Positions 1-12,152 are shown, numbered from the stretch's first letter. The stretch: 64,000 nt of DNA from Gracilariopsis chorda (GCA_003194525.1 NBIV01000138.1:1-64000); one strand, 5' to 3'. Numbers and translations: made by a program. Notes: generated from the letters alone by a model not told the origin.

Positions 1-657
1 CCTCCTTCATATCAAAACCGTGAGGACTACCACTTTCACTAAGCGGTATCATCATCGTCGGATGGATTGGGCGCTTTCTTCCTTTACCCTGCTTCTCGCA
101 ATCCACTTCTTCTTTGGAAGCCACCAGGCTCTTCGTGGCTTGGGTTGCGCTCATGTCACAGTGGTCATTCTCATCCATGTAGAGAGGGCTTGAGATGGTA
201 GAACGTCATACTGGGACGTGCTCAACTGTTGACTGGACTTTCGCCCGCGCCCCTTCCCATCAACGTCGCGCCCAGCCTTATCAGAGAACCGGTAATCCAC
301 CTTAATTCCCATCCCATGTCTAACCTTCCAGAGCTCAACAACTTGCTTCACCTTTTCTACTTTCCAGTTGCGAACAGAATAGAGTGAAGACCTGGTGAAG
401 GTAGCGACGCCAATCTCCTCCAAATGGCAGAGATAAGGAACGACTCCGGCTTGAAAGGAGACGGTCAGCACCAGACATGTATTGCCGTCGAGTTCCAGGT
501 GTGATCTTTGTCTTCTCGTTTGCCTTCTGGCAAAAGAAATCGATGGCATATCTGGATTTCGACCCTGCAAAATCCAAATTGTGTCTTCGTAGAAATCGTA
601 AAGTTTGGTATGCGTCATTGCTTGTGGTTTTCCCTTCCTTCCCTTCAGCTTCGACAC
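1..657 (-). pseudogene. Unknown gene, partial at window edge, probable frameshift
   Basis: I do not recognise this protein. The frame from 657 down to 151 encodes 168 residues: a basic N-terminus, a central mixed hydrophobic/charged stretch and a lysine/arginine-rich C-terminal part, ending in TGA at 151-153. From about 200 down to base 1 a second minus-strand frame stays open to the window edge and contains a methionine-rich, charged continuation, so one indel near 180-200 would make a single longer protein that runs off the window. An alternative frame just upstream (about 660-800) could likewise be its N-terminus after another indel. Evidence is coding-like composition and frame continuity only. 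Confidence 0.35.
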
Positions 658-1670
658 CTTATTCTCTCAGTATCTTTCCAGTGGGCCTTGAGATCATCAT
701 AGAGTAGGAGTTGCTGCATGAATCCATACCGTTCCGGGCGGGCTCATTCACCTCCACATGAAAATGCAATAATGCCCTTGTACTTGCAATATGTCTATAT
801 CCTGTCCACCATGCCCCAATACCAGCAAAAGATACCAACTTATAAGGAAGCACGAGGGTGTGCAGAGTACGACCGGATGCCAGGAGACGATGACCACCCC
901 TATGACCATCAGCTTCCCCCTCGCAGAACCCCTTGTGCCCTTTACGGCAAGAAGAGGTTGGCTACTCTGAAAGTTTTGCGGTACTTCAAATATCGCCAAT
1001 GAGACCTTCCAGGCGAGTAGCTGAAACGAAACGCCCCACAAAAGGGCCAATGAAGAGGTCAATACTTGCGTAACGAGTTGGGCGAACATCTTCCTTGTTC
1101 TATGCGACGATGTATGCGATGAATAGTGTGTCCCCTCTGCTTCGGTTGGGACGCCTTGGCTCCCTGCCATGATCGATAAGAACCCTTTCCAAAAATATTC
1201 TCCCGGAAAAGGCTATCTGTGAGATTATCACAACGGTGTAGATGAAGCCCGTGGTGAGGAGTTCGGATCGGGTCTCCCTTTCTCTTTAAGTATGGAGGAA
1301 TGTCCTATATGGGAAGGTTTTTTGAATAAAGATAGTTGTAGACGGAGTCAGCCAGCGGACTCCGGAGTAGCTTCAGCACTATGAATACTTGTGGGATGTG
1401 GCGTGAAAAACTTCCGTGGTGTTGGTTCTGGAGACCGCGATATACAGGGAGGACGGTGCGAATGGGCAGTAGACGACGATCGGGGAGCGGATTGCGAAGT
1501 GGATTCAGCGCTCGGAATATACTCGCGGGATGTGGCGTTTTACGTTTCCGGGTTGCGGTTTCCAGAGTACGTCTTATACGGGGGAATGGCGGGAATGGGA
1601 TAGTAGGGTAAGTGGCTTTACCGCTGAATATAATCGCAGGATGTGGTGTGAGAAGCTTACGGTTTGGTAT
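658..1670. other. Spacer, no gene recognised
   Basis: Frames on both strands are short and low in recognisable composition. No motif, RNA gene or strong repeat is visible. The longest frames (748-1170 minus and 1305-1715 minus) look like chance. Confidence 0.5.
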
Positions 1671-1673
1671 TCT

Positions 1674-2945
1674 GGGGGAACGCTTCCCCCAAAACAGCAC
1701 AAGAGCATATGTCACGGGCGTCGTCTAAGTAGGCTGAACAAGTCCCTTCGTTAAAAAACCTCATGACACGCACGGAACGATTTTGAAACGAGACCCCAAA
1801 CAGCACACAGCGTGTCCGTAACGGTGCACCGTGTACAACACGCAGAGGGCATGACGGTCCCTTCTTTACTTGGTGTATGCCCTACAATACACGTGTACAT
1901 CTGTGCATACGCTGTGGCGCTCATTTTGGGGGAACGGTTCCCCCAAAATGGTTCTCATGGCTTATTGCCATACACTTCACAGAATTTCAAAGCAAGCTTC
2001 CAAAACGTCCAGCTTAAACGGTCTTACGGAACGGTGCCCAGTGCACAGCGTGTGTAGTAAGCACTCCACACTATATGCGCTTCCTATACGCATAAATAGT
2101 ACACAGCGAGTGCGTGACATATACGTGTACTGCGTGTGTGCCAGGATGGGGGAAACGGTTCCCCTATTTTCGCACAAAGTCCAATGCATGCGAGCACTGT
2201 ACGACGTGTGCGTTACAGGGCATCAGAGACCTGTACACCTGGCGTGCAGGAATCGGGGAACGGTTCCCCATCCTGGCACAGAGTTCAATTCGTACGAGCA
2301 CTGTACGGCGTATGCATTACAGTGCATCTTCGACGTGTGCAGCTGGCGTGCCAAATGGGGGAACGGTTCCCGATTTCGACACTACGTCGCATACGAACCA
2401 CTCTAGATAAGCATACAGTGCTCACCACTCACTCTGTCCACACTGTATGGACAAACACCCAGAATAAATTGTAATCTGGGCGTTTGTCCGTAGACTGAAC
2501 GGTAAGCAACCCACAAAGTCACGCAGAGTGTCGTATGTCACGCTTGATCTTCAGGCGCTAAAAAGAACCTTGTAATCACACGGCCAGCAGGGCACTGTTC
2601 GATGAGAGCGTTACGGTACACGATACCTAGCGCCGTGACCGTCATGTCTGGTATATATAAAGCCCAACCGACGGCCCTTGAAAACCTCCACTGACAAGTC
2701 ATGCTGTAAGGCCATATTGTGCGTGTATTTCGGTGACGTGGCCCGCACAACCAGTCTACGGGCCAAAGTGAACCTGGCGTGACTAGAACTGGCGAAAAAG
2801 GAGACACCGCAGAACAAAGAATGTTCCCCAGAAACATCAGAAAAACCCAAAAAGAATCACAACCCCTCACAGTTTTCTCGAAAATGCTGGAGACCCCGGG
2901 AACCTCAACCACTTAGGCGTGCAGGAACGGGGGAAAGCATCCCCC
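1674..2945. repeat. Palindrome family 1 (GGGGGAACGGTTCCCCC), upstream cluster
   Basis: Six copies of a G5-AAC-G-GTT-C5 type palindrome lie at 1674-1690, 1922-1950, 2148-2164, 2255-2269, 2357-2371 and 2929-2945. The 1922-1950 copy is a perfect 29-bp palindrome about a central C, extended by CATTTT/AAAATG. Between 2140 and 2400 the copies sit in loosely conserved units of about 100-105 bp that also share a GAGCACTGTACG block (2189 and 2295) and a GGCGTGC block. The symmetry is that of a dimeric-protein binding site. Two more copies lie at 8866-8938, so the family brackets the 3.3-7.9 kb gene pair on both sides. Function is inferred only. Confidence 0.85.
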
Positions 2946-3296
2946 ATTTTTGCAGGTAAAAACCCAAAACCCACACCCCATTCCAAGAACCTGACGTGCA
3001 TTGCGCAAAAACCCTAACAGACCAAAACCCTTCTTCGACAGACCCCGTCCACCTTCGCAGAGCTACACAAACATCTCTGCCCTTGATTCGCGAACACCAA
3101 GCCGCACTTCGCGCAAGCCTAAAACCGCAGCTAAAACCCACTCGAGGCACCTAAAATGCACTAACATAGCTCTACTACCTCTCCTACGTTCATCAGGAAT
3201 CAGGAAGCCGAAGCGCGTACTATCCCTCAGAGCGAATATTGCCGTGTGCAACAGATTTCATACCCACCGGGTCTCAACTAATGCAGGAGAAGAGAG

Positions 3297-4954
3297 ATGC
3301 CTAAACTTTTCGATGACTCTGGACGGTTATCTGCCTTTATTGGAACGCCCAGAAGACCAGTGGAGATTTTGGTGCAGAGAAAGTTCGTCAGGAAGAATGA
3401 GGAAGACAACTACAGAATGATGATCATGAAGGCTGCTTTCCGAGCACTCCAGGAGGGCTTCGGGTTTGGGCTCCGCGTACATTTTCTGACTGTGTGTGAT
3501 TACGCTAATATTCTCAGATACCTGGACTACAGACCTGGGGACGCGCCATGCACACTATCTACATTATCAACCCTTTGAGTCTTGAGCATTCGTATCAAGG
3601 ACTACAGACCGTTGGTCAGCTATACCGGTTAAGGGATGGCGTAAGAATGCACATTTGCGACCTGCTCGAGTCGATGATTGTCACCCATCAACACGTTTTG
3701 ACGAAGGTTTGCGGGAAAGATGGTTTGGATAGCCACGAGGTAGACGCCTCGTCAGCGCCAGCAGCAACAAATGAGAAGCTTATCTTGCTCACCTCTAGCA
3801 TCTGCCGATACTGCGTGAAACTCCCGCCCCTGTCGGGAATGCAAGATTTCTTGCGGTTCGTTGACGCCCCATTAGGAGATGTGTCCGTGTGTTCTCAACG
3901 AGGTACACTCTACTCTATGGACGAAGAATTTCCTGTGAAAGGAAAACCAGTCGCTAGCTATGGCTGGAATAATACTGTTCTAAGCCAGTCCGGGAAGCAG
4001 AATGGTGCCGTGTTCGTCGTTTACACTTTGCTACCTAGCATGGTAGGTGGTTTGGTTGCGGAGAAGATCGAGCAGGTTGGCATTTACATAACGGTGACTG
4101 AGGAAGTCGTACGTGGTCATACAGGCGAAAAGGGGTGCAAGGGTAAGTATTACGAATGGGTGGCTCCTGCTATCGTTGGAATGGAAGATAAAAGGGTACA
4201 GACTTTTTACCTGACAGTCGGAAGTAGCATAGTACTACCTAGTACATGTGCCGTACGACTTGGAGCCCACTGCACAGAAGAGGTCGTTCTCTTCGTCCAT
4301 GCCGTTCGTGGAATACTGCCCAATTCGGAGAAAAGGGTGTTCTTGAAACGGCCAAGACCATATCTGCGTCGAGAGCTTCATGAGTACGGTAACATTACGG
4401 ATTTTCTGGAGCAAGGGTACAATAAGGCTGCAGAGTATATCACGTGGGAACAGAACGGTGAGGAGATTACGGAGCTCCCCTGTGGAGTTCTTGGCACTAT
4501 TCCATCAGTGGCGAACGTGCCTTTGAACACGGAGCAGAGAGAAAGTCTCGTCGACTCTTTGTATAACATTAGGCTTGGAACTGAAGGTGTCGCTGAGGCC
4601 TATCGACGAACTCCGGTGGTAGACCTTGGGCCGCAGTCACCCGTTAACGAACTCCCGAGTGGCATGGCCGGTGACTTGCACCCGGTTTCACGGCGTGAAC
4701 TGGTGGGCTACGTCCTAGACAGCGTACCATATGACTATTATGAGTACATAGTAGGCAACCGTTTAGAATTTCCGTTGTCTCTGAAGAGAATCTGGGAACT
4801 GGAAACTACTAGAAACACGAGCTCTGATGATGAAGAACTCAGTGACTCATCCTCATACACGGATTCTGAGGAAGAACCGGATGAGGAGTCAGAGAGCGAA
4901 GATCAAGATGAATCGGAGGAGATTAGTGATGGCGATTATTCCAAAAACCCCTAA
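3297..4954 (+). CDS. Unknown protein with acidic C-terminal tail, one frameshift
   Basis: I do not recognise a family. Two overlapping frames, 3297-3578 (93 aa) and 3548-4954 (468 aa), probably form one gene: the first ends in a stutter of Thr-Leu-Ser just where the second opens, which fits a 1-base indel near 3540-3575. The second frame alone could also be a complete gene from the ATG at 3548. The body (about residues 1-420) is a mixed globular protein with several Cys residues and no obvious membrane segment. The last 50 or so residues are almost entirely Asp, Glu and Ser. The gene is convergent with the tyrosine recombinase, which also ends in an acidic tail, and both are flanked outside by family-1 palindromes. 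This suggests a shared element. Confidence 0.6.
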
Positions 4955-5299
4955 AGACTGGTGCTTCTAATCGGCGACCAGGGGTACATGATTAGAGTGA
5001 GGGTATCCGGTTCGATTAATGTGACCTCAATTACCTGGTTGCAGATCATACTACCTATGCATCCAGCGCTTCCACCTGTCCATGCTGTACAGCGTAAGCC
5101 AAAACTAAAACTACTTAGTGCAAACCCCCTGCAGCATAGACCCCCCCTACCGATCACATCTCTCCTTTAGAACCCTTCAGTCTTTGTACGGTACTACACC
5201 CCATTAACCTAGAACAACCATTTCGAAACTGAGGCCCCAGATTCCTCAGTATGGTGTCTTGTCACTTGAAGCCCGCCGGCTTTTCTACTGATGTGCTAA
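4955..5299. other. Convergent spacer, nothing recognised
   Basis: This is the short gap between the 3' ends of two convergent genes. No repeat, hairpin or RNA gene was seen. Confidence 0.5.
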
Positions 5300-7934
5300 T
5301 CAGTCTTCTTCCTCCTCTTCGTCGGGGAAAACCCTCTCCAGATCTGATCCCCCATCCAATCCACTGCTAAACGACCCCACGCTACTCGATGCCACGACTT
5401 TGGTGGATCTACGCCTCTTCTTACGCTTGGGCGATAGCAGTTCCCCATCGCTTTCGCTCTCGTTGTCGCTCACCAGCAAGCGCTTTGGAGGTTTGACGCT
5501 TAGCCCGGCAGTTGATTCTCTGAACCGCACGCTACCATCCCCAGCATTAACACGGTCATCGCTGTCCTCTTCTTCCACAGACCCATCTTTGTCGTCATTC
5601 TTTCGTTCATGACAATGCTGAAGTGCTTCGTGAAGAGCTTCATCGTCTGCGTGAAGTCCTTGGAGTATGCAGCCATGTAAGTACCTCGCAACTGCTCAAC
5701 TGACGTGTTCATCTGCTTCGCTACTAACCCCAAGAACTCGTCCTCCGACAACTTGCTGTCCTTAAACATTCCTTGTCGGTAGCTGTGAAGCATGGAAGTT
5801 GCGTAGCTTGCGCGCAGGGTCATTGCCGTGACGTTGGTGAGCTTTGGGTCTACGCCGCGCATGAATGCACGGATGGAGTGACTCACATTGCTGGGAGTCA
5901 TGTACTCTCCGGTTCGAGTATGGAGAAGAAGTGGCTCGTTCTTCCGAAAAACAGCAGAGGGCTTAACGTGCCGGCGGTTGATGAGGATCGGCCTTATCAC
6001 GTCCACGTGAAACGTAATGTATGGAAGCACGATGACTGGGAATGCAACATCCGGTATGTCGAGAGCACGAGCGGTTTTCTCTCTGAACGTCTTCACATTG
6101 ACAACTTCCTGGGTAAGCTCATCCTCTCCGTACACTGCCTCTAAAACCTTTCGGGGGGACATTGTAGACGTGCGTACGCTTGGGGTCTCTGGCCACCACC
6201 GCTGAGAGTCAGCAAGCCCAGAAAGTTAAGGCACCACTTCTGGATAAGTCCACTCGTCTTGGCCAACATCCTCTCCGCGGACTCGGGCCCCTTCTTCTCT
6301 GCTCTTTCAAAGTAAGAGTCAATGATGTCTTCCAGAACGGCCCTTGCCAAACGAACACCCTTCTTGGTCTGGCTCTCTGTTACGATGCGGTGCTCTTTGA
6401 CACGGCGATCGGCATCCTGCTTCTGTCTGGCGTCCTCCCTGTACTTGCACTTTGCCGCATTGAAGGTGGTTGTTAGATACAAAGCCACTCTTGCGATTCG
6501 AAGACGGGTTGCATCGTCATTGAACTTAAGCGTCGCATACTTGGTGACAATATGTAGGGCGTTGCACTTTGATGCCACAGTTGAGGAAGAGGAGGTGGTA
6601 ATGAAATGGTTCACAAACACTTGGACAAGGTCTTCTTTCGCCAATTGTCTGAAAAGTGCCCTTTCCTTCCAGCCATCATAGCGGCTCAATCGCTTGGAAC
6701 TAATACACCACCGCAGGAACTGGCCCACAATCGACTGCAAAAGCTTGAAACTGGATCCGGATGCCATATTCATCAGCTCCTTTGTGCGATATCGAAGCGT
6801 ATAGATTTCGTTCAGGTCGATGCAGTTGTACCGGTTAACTTTGAGTCCGGAATACGCCGCAGAACCCTTTCCCACACACCGATTCGAGTTTTTCATACGA
6901 GCGTCGTCACTGGAAAAGAAGCCTGGGTCGCGAGCTACTGCAAGGTCCACCAAACCCTTCCACAACCCCTCTGGAGTTTCATGCGTGTTGCTATGGTCAC
7001 CCATCGTGGCTTGAATTGAATGTATGCTAAGCAGTGCCGCAGCGTTACCCCGGTTACGTGGGCTTTGGAAGATGTCAGCCCTTTCATGGAACAATTCGTT
7101 GTTCCTATTCTTCAAGGTGCGCTCCTGTCTTTGCAACAACTCTCGAAGATCGACCTGTGTTGCTTCAACCCCCTCATCCCTTCTGGCTGTAACATCTTGA
7201 CTGCCCTCCTCCTCTTGTTCTTCTTCGTCCAAAACCGGCTCATTATCAACTCCGTCGATATCCTCCACTTCTTCCGTGTCGTCTAAACCACTTCTTTCCT
7301 CTCGGGACTTTGCAACTACCTGAACAACATCAATGCCAGTATCCTCAACAGCTTCCCCCTCCTGTTCGTCTTCCGAAACCAGCTTTCCACCCTCCTCCGT
7401 CGAGAACTCCTCGACGTTCTCAACAACGACGCCACCGGGTACTACGGGGTTTCTAGTGACCACTTCTGCGGTATGTGTGGAGCTTCTTCCATTCCTTGAA
7501 GTACCTGCCCTCGCACTTGCAGCATTTGCCTTTCGGGCTTTCAGGCTCGGGATCAGGATGTGGGTTGGGCTTTCAGAATGCGGATGGGAGTTGCCCTTTG
7601 GCACAGCATTGCCCCTCTTGGCATGTGTGGAGGTACTCTGGGCTTTGCATGCAACACCCTGCAGTGCTTGATGGAGGCGTACGGGAGAGTGTAACGGCGT
7701 CGCAACGCCTCGCTTTTTCGTCACACCCTGAGCGGCTGTCGGGCCCTGTGGGGCTGCTTGGTGAGAGGTGCAAAGGAGCTATTCGTACTGCCTTTTGCAG
7801 TCGGTGGTCGTTCGTGCGACATAGCGGCAGTGTCGGAAGATGTAGCTTTCTTCCGGTAAACGGATCGGATTGGTTTTGCGAGCCCACGGCGTGAGGAATC
7901 GTTGGATTCGAGGTGATGGAAGAGAACGCTCTTC
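5300..7934 (-). pseudogene. Tyrosine recombinase with acidic linker and tail, frameshifted
   Basis: The central frame (7724-6141) has a long Ser/Thr- and acid-rich N-terminal region, then a helical domain like the core-binding domain of tyrosine recombinases. It ends with a box-I-like GGGQRPQAYARLQ containing the first catalytic Arg. The next frame (6162-5500) overlaps it by 22 bp at a CCCCCC run. It continues the catalytic domain with the box LRASYAT (second Arg), then KQMNTSVEQLRGTY followed by MAAY, whose tyrosine would be the nucleophile. A third frame (5578-5300) gives an acidic tail ending in EEEEED. Indels near 6150 and 5600 therefore break one gene. Its 5' end is uncertain: the ATG at 7934 needs a further frame change near 7725. 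The family drives excision and integration of Crypton-, DIRS- and Starship-like elements. With all catalytic residues present, this is the best candidate mobilising enzyme here. Confidence 0.72.
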
Positions 7935-8482
7935 ATGTTGTGTATCAAGCTGACGGCGATGAATACGGAACAAACTGGGGAGGGTGTGTTGTTTTCGTAT
8001 GCACCTACTCGGATAGCGGTGATGAAACGGAAACACTACAGCTCTGTGCACTTCACAACTGGGTGTAGTAATGCTTCAACGCTAAAGCACCCCCCCCCTC
8101 TCATGTCTGGGATCAAAGAAGACATTTGGTACAGCACCGATGCGTCGTTACATCTTTGAACGCGCGTGCGTCACGCATTAGAGACACGACGCGCGCAACT
8201 GTCTTCTCTACAGACACACACAGGTTACTCAAACACACGCCCTACAGTGACCTGACACCCTCCTTGGCCTTCCACCCACCAGAACAGTCTGCGGTCATAA
8301 AAAGTGCATTGCAACCATGCTTCGGAGCCACTAAAACCCCCTCTGCCCTCCACAGTGCTCAGTTTAAAACCGCTAAGCCCCCATCGTCAGTTGGGAAGGT
8401 ATGGCCAAGCGCATACTATGTGGTCTACGGCACACGATGGTGCAAGTGCCACATGGACGGTGTAATTCCAAACAGCGCGATG

Positions 8483-8556
8483 TTACGTAATGTACAGTGC
8501 GCTGTCAGTATATAGTGCGCTGTCAGTATATAGGGCAGCGCACTGTACTTTACGCA
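8483..8556. repeat. Inverted repeat enclosing an 18-bp direct repeat
   Basis: Arms of about 23 bp at 8483-8505 and 8534-8556 share the core GTACAGTGCGCTG and differ at about three positions. The sequence TGCGCTGTCAGTATATAG occurs twice in tandem at 8498-8515 and 8516-8533, overlapping the left arm. The TATATAG could be a promoter element. No gene start is clearly attached. Confidence 0.75.
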
Positions 8557-8855
8557 TTGTGGTTCTGCGCGGGCGTCACCTGTAAACTTCCCAAAACCAA
8601 AACCCCAACACCAAAACGAGTAGTACTTATATTGCTCTGCTATCGGAATCTCGATCACAGCCTCCAGCGTGACCGGAACGTCTTTCGCAGACGCGGGTAT
8701 AAAGCAAATATTAAAACGACCTTCCGGCTTCCGTGACTGTGTCAATGCATTACGCACCTGCACGTGGAATGCGGCTCTTTCCACTGGCGTACGGCTCTCG
8801 CGAGAGTGAGGTCTTCGTCACATGCGCGTTTTAGTGATAGCCTTAATTGGAAGGC

Positions 8856-8948
8856 GTCTCGAAATGGGGGAACCATTCCCCAATCTCTGCCCACTCGGAG
8901 GAACACTTACTGGGTTGAGATGGGCGAATGGTTCCCCCATTTCGAGAC
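8856..8948. repeat. 32-bp inverted repeat built on family-1 palindromes
   Basis: The arms 8856-8887 and 8917-8948 match in 30 of 32 positions as reverse complements. Each contains a family-1 core (GGGGGAACCATTCCCC at 8866-8881 and its counterpart at 8922-8938), so palindromes are nested inside a larger palindrome. It lies about 0.9 kb upstream of the recombinase gene. Confidence 0.85.
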
Positions 8949-9192
8949 AATGCAAAGTTGCCGGTACCGTACACACACCTCTGCATTATGCGCTAACAGT
9001 AAACGTAGTATGAATATGCTTCTAAAACTCCTAAACCCAGCTTGTACCAGCTCCGTCATTCTTGGTAGAATGGTAGAGATTAAAACAATATACTCGTAAT
9101 GTACCTGATTAAAGAAGTTCCTCCTTAAAACAAACCCCATAAAGAAGCGATCCGAAAAAAAAAACATTGCCCCCGCACACACACACACATTG

Positions 9193-9307
9193 CGCAGCGT
9201 GCATGGCCAGTGCATGCTGCGGAATGAGCGTGTGTGGAGAACCGAACCCATGATCATCGCTGTGGTAGCACAGTGGGCATGGCCAGTACCCGCTGTGCTA
9301 CCGCAGC
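9193..9307. repeat. Two GC-rich palindromes sharing a GGCATGGCCAGT-like centre
   Basis: At 9193-9221 arms CGCAGC and GCTGCG enclose GTGCATGGCCAGTGCAT. At 9259-9307, 15-bp arms (GCTGTGGTAGCACAG and its reverse complement with one mismatch) enclose GGGCATGGCCAGTACCC. The same CATGGCCAGT centre with different arms suggests a shared ancestral unit. A short (AC)n run precedes them near 9175-9190. Confidence 0.75.
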
Positions 9308-9369
9308 GACTTTCACTTGGCAAAACACCCCAGCTTTGCTCTTCTTAAAGCAATTAGTGGCGGTGTAAT

Positions 9370-9800
9370 GCGTTGTAAAGCGCCAGCTGCAATCGCGTAC
9401 GTGTGCTGCGTGTCACCGCGTGTGCTGCGTGTCATGTGCGTGTGATGCGTGTCACTTGTGTGTAATACGTGTGACACGCCACGGGACAAGCCTGGGCGGG
9501 TGGCTCGTGCCAGGTGGCAGCGGCCGGTTGCCGTGGGTGGAAACCCCACTGTTACCCGCGTAAAACCACCCGTAAACTGAAAACCCACCGTAAAACCACC
9601 GTAAAACCACTCTATCAATAAAACCCCACCGCAAAACCATCGCAATCCTGAAACCCCACTGAAAACCCTTTGAAAACCGCGCAAAACCACAGAAAACCTG
9701 AAAACCTCGTAAATCCTGAAATCCTCCTATATCTATAGAATCCTATAATCCTACAAAACCTGAAAACCTGAAAACCTAATGTCCACGAAACCATCCCCCA
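9370..9800. repeat. Degenerate GCGTGTCA and GTAAAACCACC repeats
   Basis: Between about 9400 and 9480 the motif GCGTGTCA recurs with slight variation. From about 9545 to 9790 the sequence is a degenerate run of AAAACC, AAAACCACC and AAACCTG units. It merges into the CCCTAAAA-like composition seen in other spacers. The short reading frames across it are repeat by-products. Confidence 0.6.
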
Positions 9801-9856
9801 TTCGTTAATCCAAAAAAACATTGGTCTCTATAGCTATAGACGTGAAAACCCCTAAA

Positions 9857-10281
9857 ACCTCCAAACACATCAATGGCACATCAAGCTCGACCATGCACAT
9901 CCAGCCAAACTGGCACTCACAGCCAAACACAAACTCATCCCCACAATGCCGGTATCACCACTAACCTGCCCCCGTCACACCTGTACTGCATGCCATCACG
10001 CCAAACTAGATCCCGCACCCCATAAGCGAACCACTCACAACTACAACCTCGGTGCATATGTCAGCTCACAAACGTATGGACCCATCAAGCCAATGTGTAC
10101 TCGAAGAAACAGTCATATTCTCATCTTTATATGCGCAGCCAGTAAGTTTGCATTCGCTCACTTTCTCAAAGACCGGAAAAGCATCCCCAGCTACGTTGAT
10201 ACCACATTGCATCACATCAAACAACGCATGAACCACCTTCTATCGGACTTTAGAAGTAAAAACGCAAAAGAATACACATAA
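9857..10281 (+). pseudogene. Copia-type pre-integrase/integrase fragment
   Basis: A frame open from about 9857 encodes the zinc-binding GAG-pre-integrase pattern WHIKLDHAH...CPRHTCTACHHAK (His-His-Cys-Cys). After it comes the start of an integrase core: a TYGPIKP segment, then a SHILIFICAASKFAFAHFL strand like the Copia Y-x-x-x-F-x-D-x-x-S-R stretch, and a final FRSKNAKEYT that corresponds to the family's R-S-D-N-x-x-E-Y. The second catalytic Asp is Lys here. The fragment stops at 10281, and I see no reverse transcriptase or LTR nearby. It is an old, truncated insertion. Confidence 0.72.
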
Positions 10282-10973
10282 ACACACATGCAGACAATAT
10301 ACCACAATCACAAAATAGCGCACCACGTCCTCACACCCAACCAACCTCAGGAGAACGTTCACCTCTTAATCAGCCTTACAGTACACAACGTACATAAGAG
10401 CGAGATTTGCCAGCTCACACAGTAAACGAAGAGAGTTAGAGTCTTCCTCTCACATGCTGCTCTTCTTCTGTACAGGGGTGAAATTCGTTGGGATAGTAAT
10501 GCGTGTATACGTCTACAGTGCAAAGGCATAGCACGCTTTACTGTACCGTGCAAGGTCATTGGTGTGCATGACCATGGTTCGGTATAGCTTGCAATGCCGT
10601 TGGTGCATACGAATACTGAAAAATGGTAAGTAAAACGGTCATGTGCATGGTACTGGAATAGCTCAGTTAGTGTACGGTAGCCCGTAGGCTACTGTAGGTA
10701 GTGGGCTGGGCTACTGTGGCGTGCAAGGTAGACAACGTGGAAACGTGTCACACTATGCAGTGCAAGATGCCTCTTGAAGCGCATAAGACGCCACGTTTCC
10801 ACTTGTCCGCCTGCTTTGCGAGGTTCCAGCCAATGAGTGGCGGTAGAGGAACAGCCCGGTTTAAAACACAGACAACCATTGTCTTCAGTATAGTGCGCGG
10901 GAGTACATACTAAGCTATTTATTCTGACAGGAATCGTCCCTAAACCTTTCTTAAGTGTTTCCTAAGACCGGCA
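10282..10973. repeat. Spacer with a 16-bp-arm inverted repeat at 10731-10807
   Basis: No gene is recognised. Arms at 10731-10747 and 10792-10807 both contain GTGGAAACGTG or its reverse complement flanked by GACAA/TTGTC, separated by 44 bp. A small GTAGCCCGTAGGCTAC hairpin lies near 10667-10682. These resemble the other locally confined palindromes in this window but share no sequence with them. Confidence 0.65.
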
Positions 10974-12152
10974 CTACCCTTCAATTTCAAAGCCAGTCAC
11001 AACGGGATTTAGCCGCTGAAGAGTAGCGCTAGCCTCAACAAGCTCGTAATGTAAGACTGCGTGTGATGCTACTAGACTTACGGCAAACACACTGTTCGTA
11101 GATACCAATGCAACCGCGGCGCTTAAAACGCCACTTGTGTAGAAAACTGCAGAAGCCAGCGATCCCATCATGCAGGATAGCATTCTTATCCCAATCAATC
11201 GAAATGTTCTGGCCGGACAGGCAAGAAAAAGTGTGGTTTTCAATGAATTGCTTAATGCTGCAATCAGTATTTTGCTAAAGGTTCTTTCACGCATATGCGG
11301 CAGCAATGTGTACTTGGTATTGAAATACGTACCCGTAAACAACGATATTAACCCAAGTTGACAGAGGTAACTATACGCGCCAACGCTAGCGCCCACGACT
11401 AAGAAGGCAATGCAAGTGGTCTCCAAATTGGAACCCAACGTATTCTGGGGGGGATGTAACCAAGCAACCAGAAACAGGACGATATTCAATGGGACTCACA
11501 GTGCGAATAGTAAACCTCCAAATTCGAGAAACGCTTGTGTTCGCCACCTATAACGATCCAAGTCGTTAAACGGGGTACATTGAAGAGTTCCATATGCTGA
11601 GTTAATGTAAGCAACTCCTCCCTCAATAAGCAAATTATGCAAAAAGCTCTGAATAAAGCATTGAACGAATGTTTTGAGAGCAAAATGAAACTGAAAGTTC
11701 CCCGAATCTGGAACGGCATACTGCAGTAGAGGACTGCAACCCCCATACATTATGGTAAACGTGACCATAAAAACTACAGAAGAAGCAAGAAGTCGCGTTA
11801 CACTGAACATGTTCCAGAATGCAAAGTTTTGTGTCAAGTTGTCCACATGTTCTACATATCTAGCAATATGAGGCCTATCCTTCAGTATACCGTCAACCAC
11901 GCCCGGCTCCAGAAGCCTACGACGGACCTGAAGCGCTTTTATCGCTCTACAAACGTCATGAAGCTCTTGTTTAAGTTCTTCAGTTATATTTTGCATTCCT
12001 CTCACTTCAAATGCATTACTGTTTGTTGGAAGTCTTACCTGTAGCACGTTATTTATGGACACCACCATGCGTTGTGGAAGTATATCAATAGTAGTAGTAC
12101 ATTGGCCGGTAGGACCTGCACATATCGGGATACGTGTTTCGTACGACTGCAT
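10974..12152 (-). pseudogene. Multi-pass membrane protein, copy 1, one in-frame stop
   Basis: I do not recognise a named family. One frame runs from the ATG at 12152 to 10974 (about 392 codons), interrupted only by TGA at 11496-11498 with no frame change. A soluble N-terminal part of about 130 residues is followed by several hydrophobic segments (for example VVFMVTFTIMYGG, NIVLFLVAWL and LVVGASVGAYSYL) and a conserved RLIG-I-R-M-L-S-C motif near the C-terminus. The 12950-14086 gene is a diverged paralogue in opposite orientation. The pair starts about 0.8 kb apart and could share a divergent promoter region. Confidence 0.6.
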
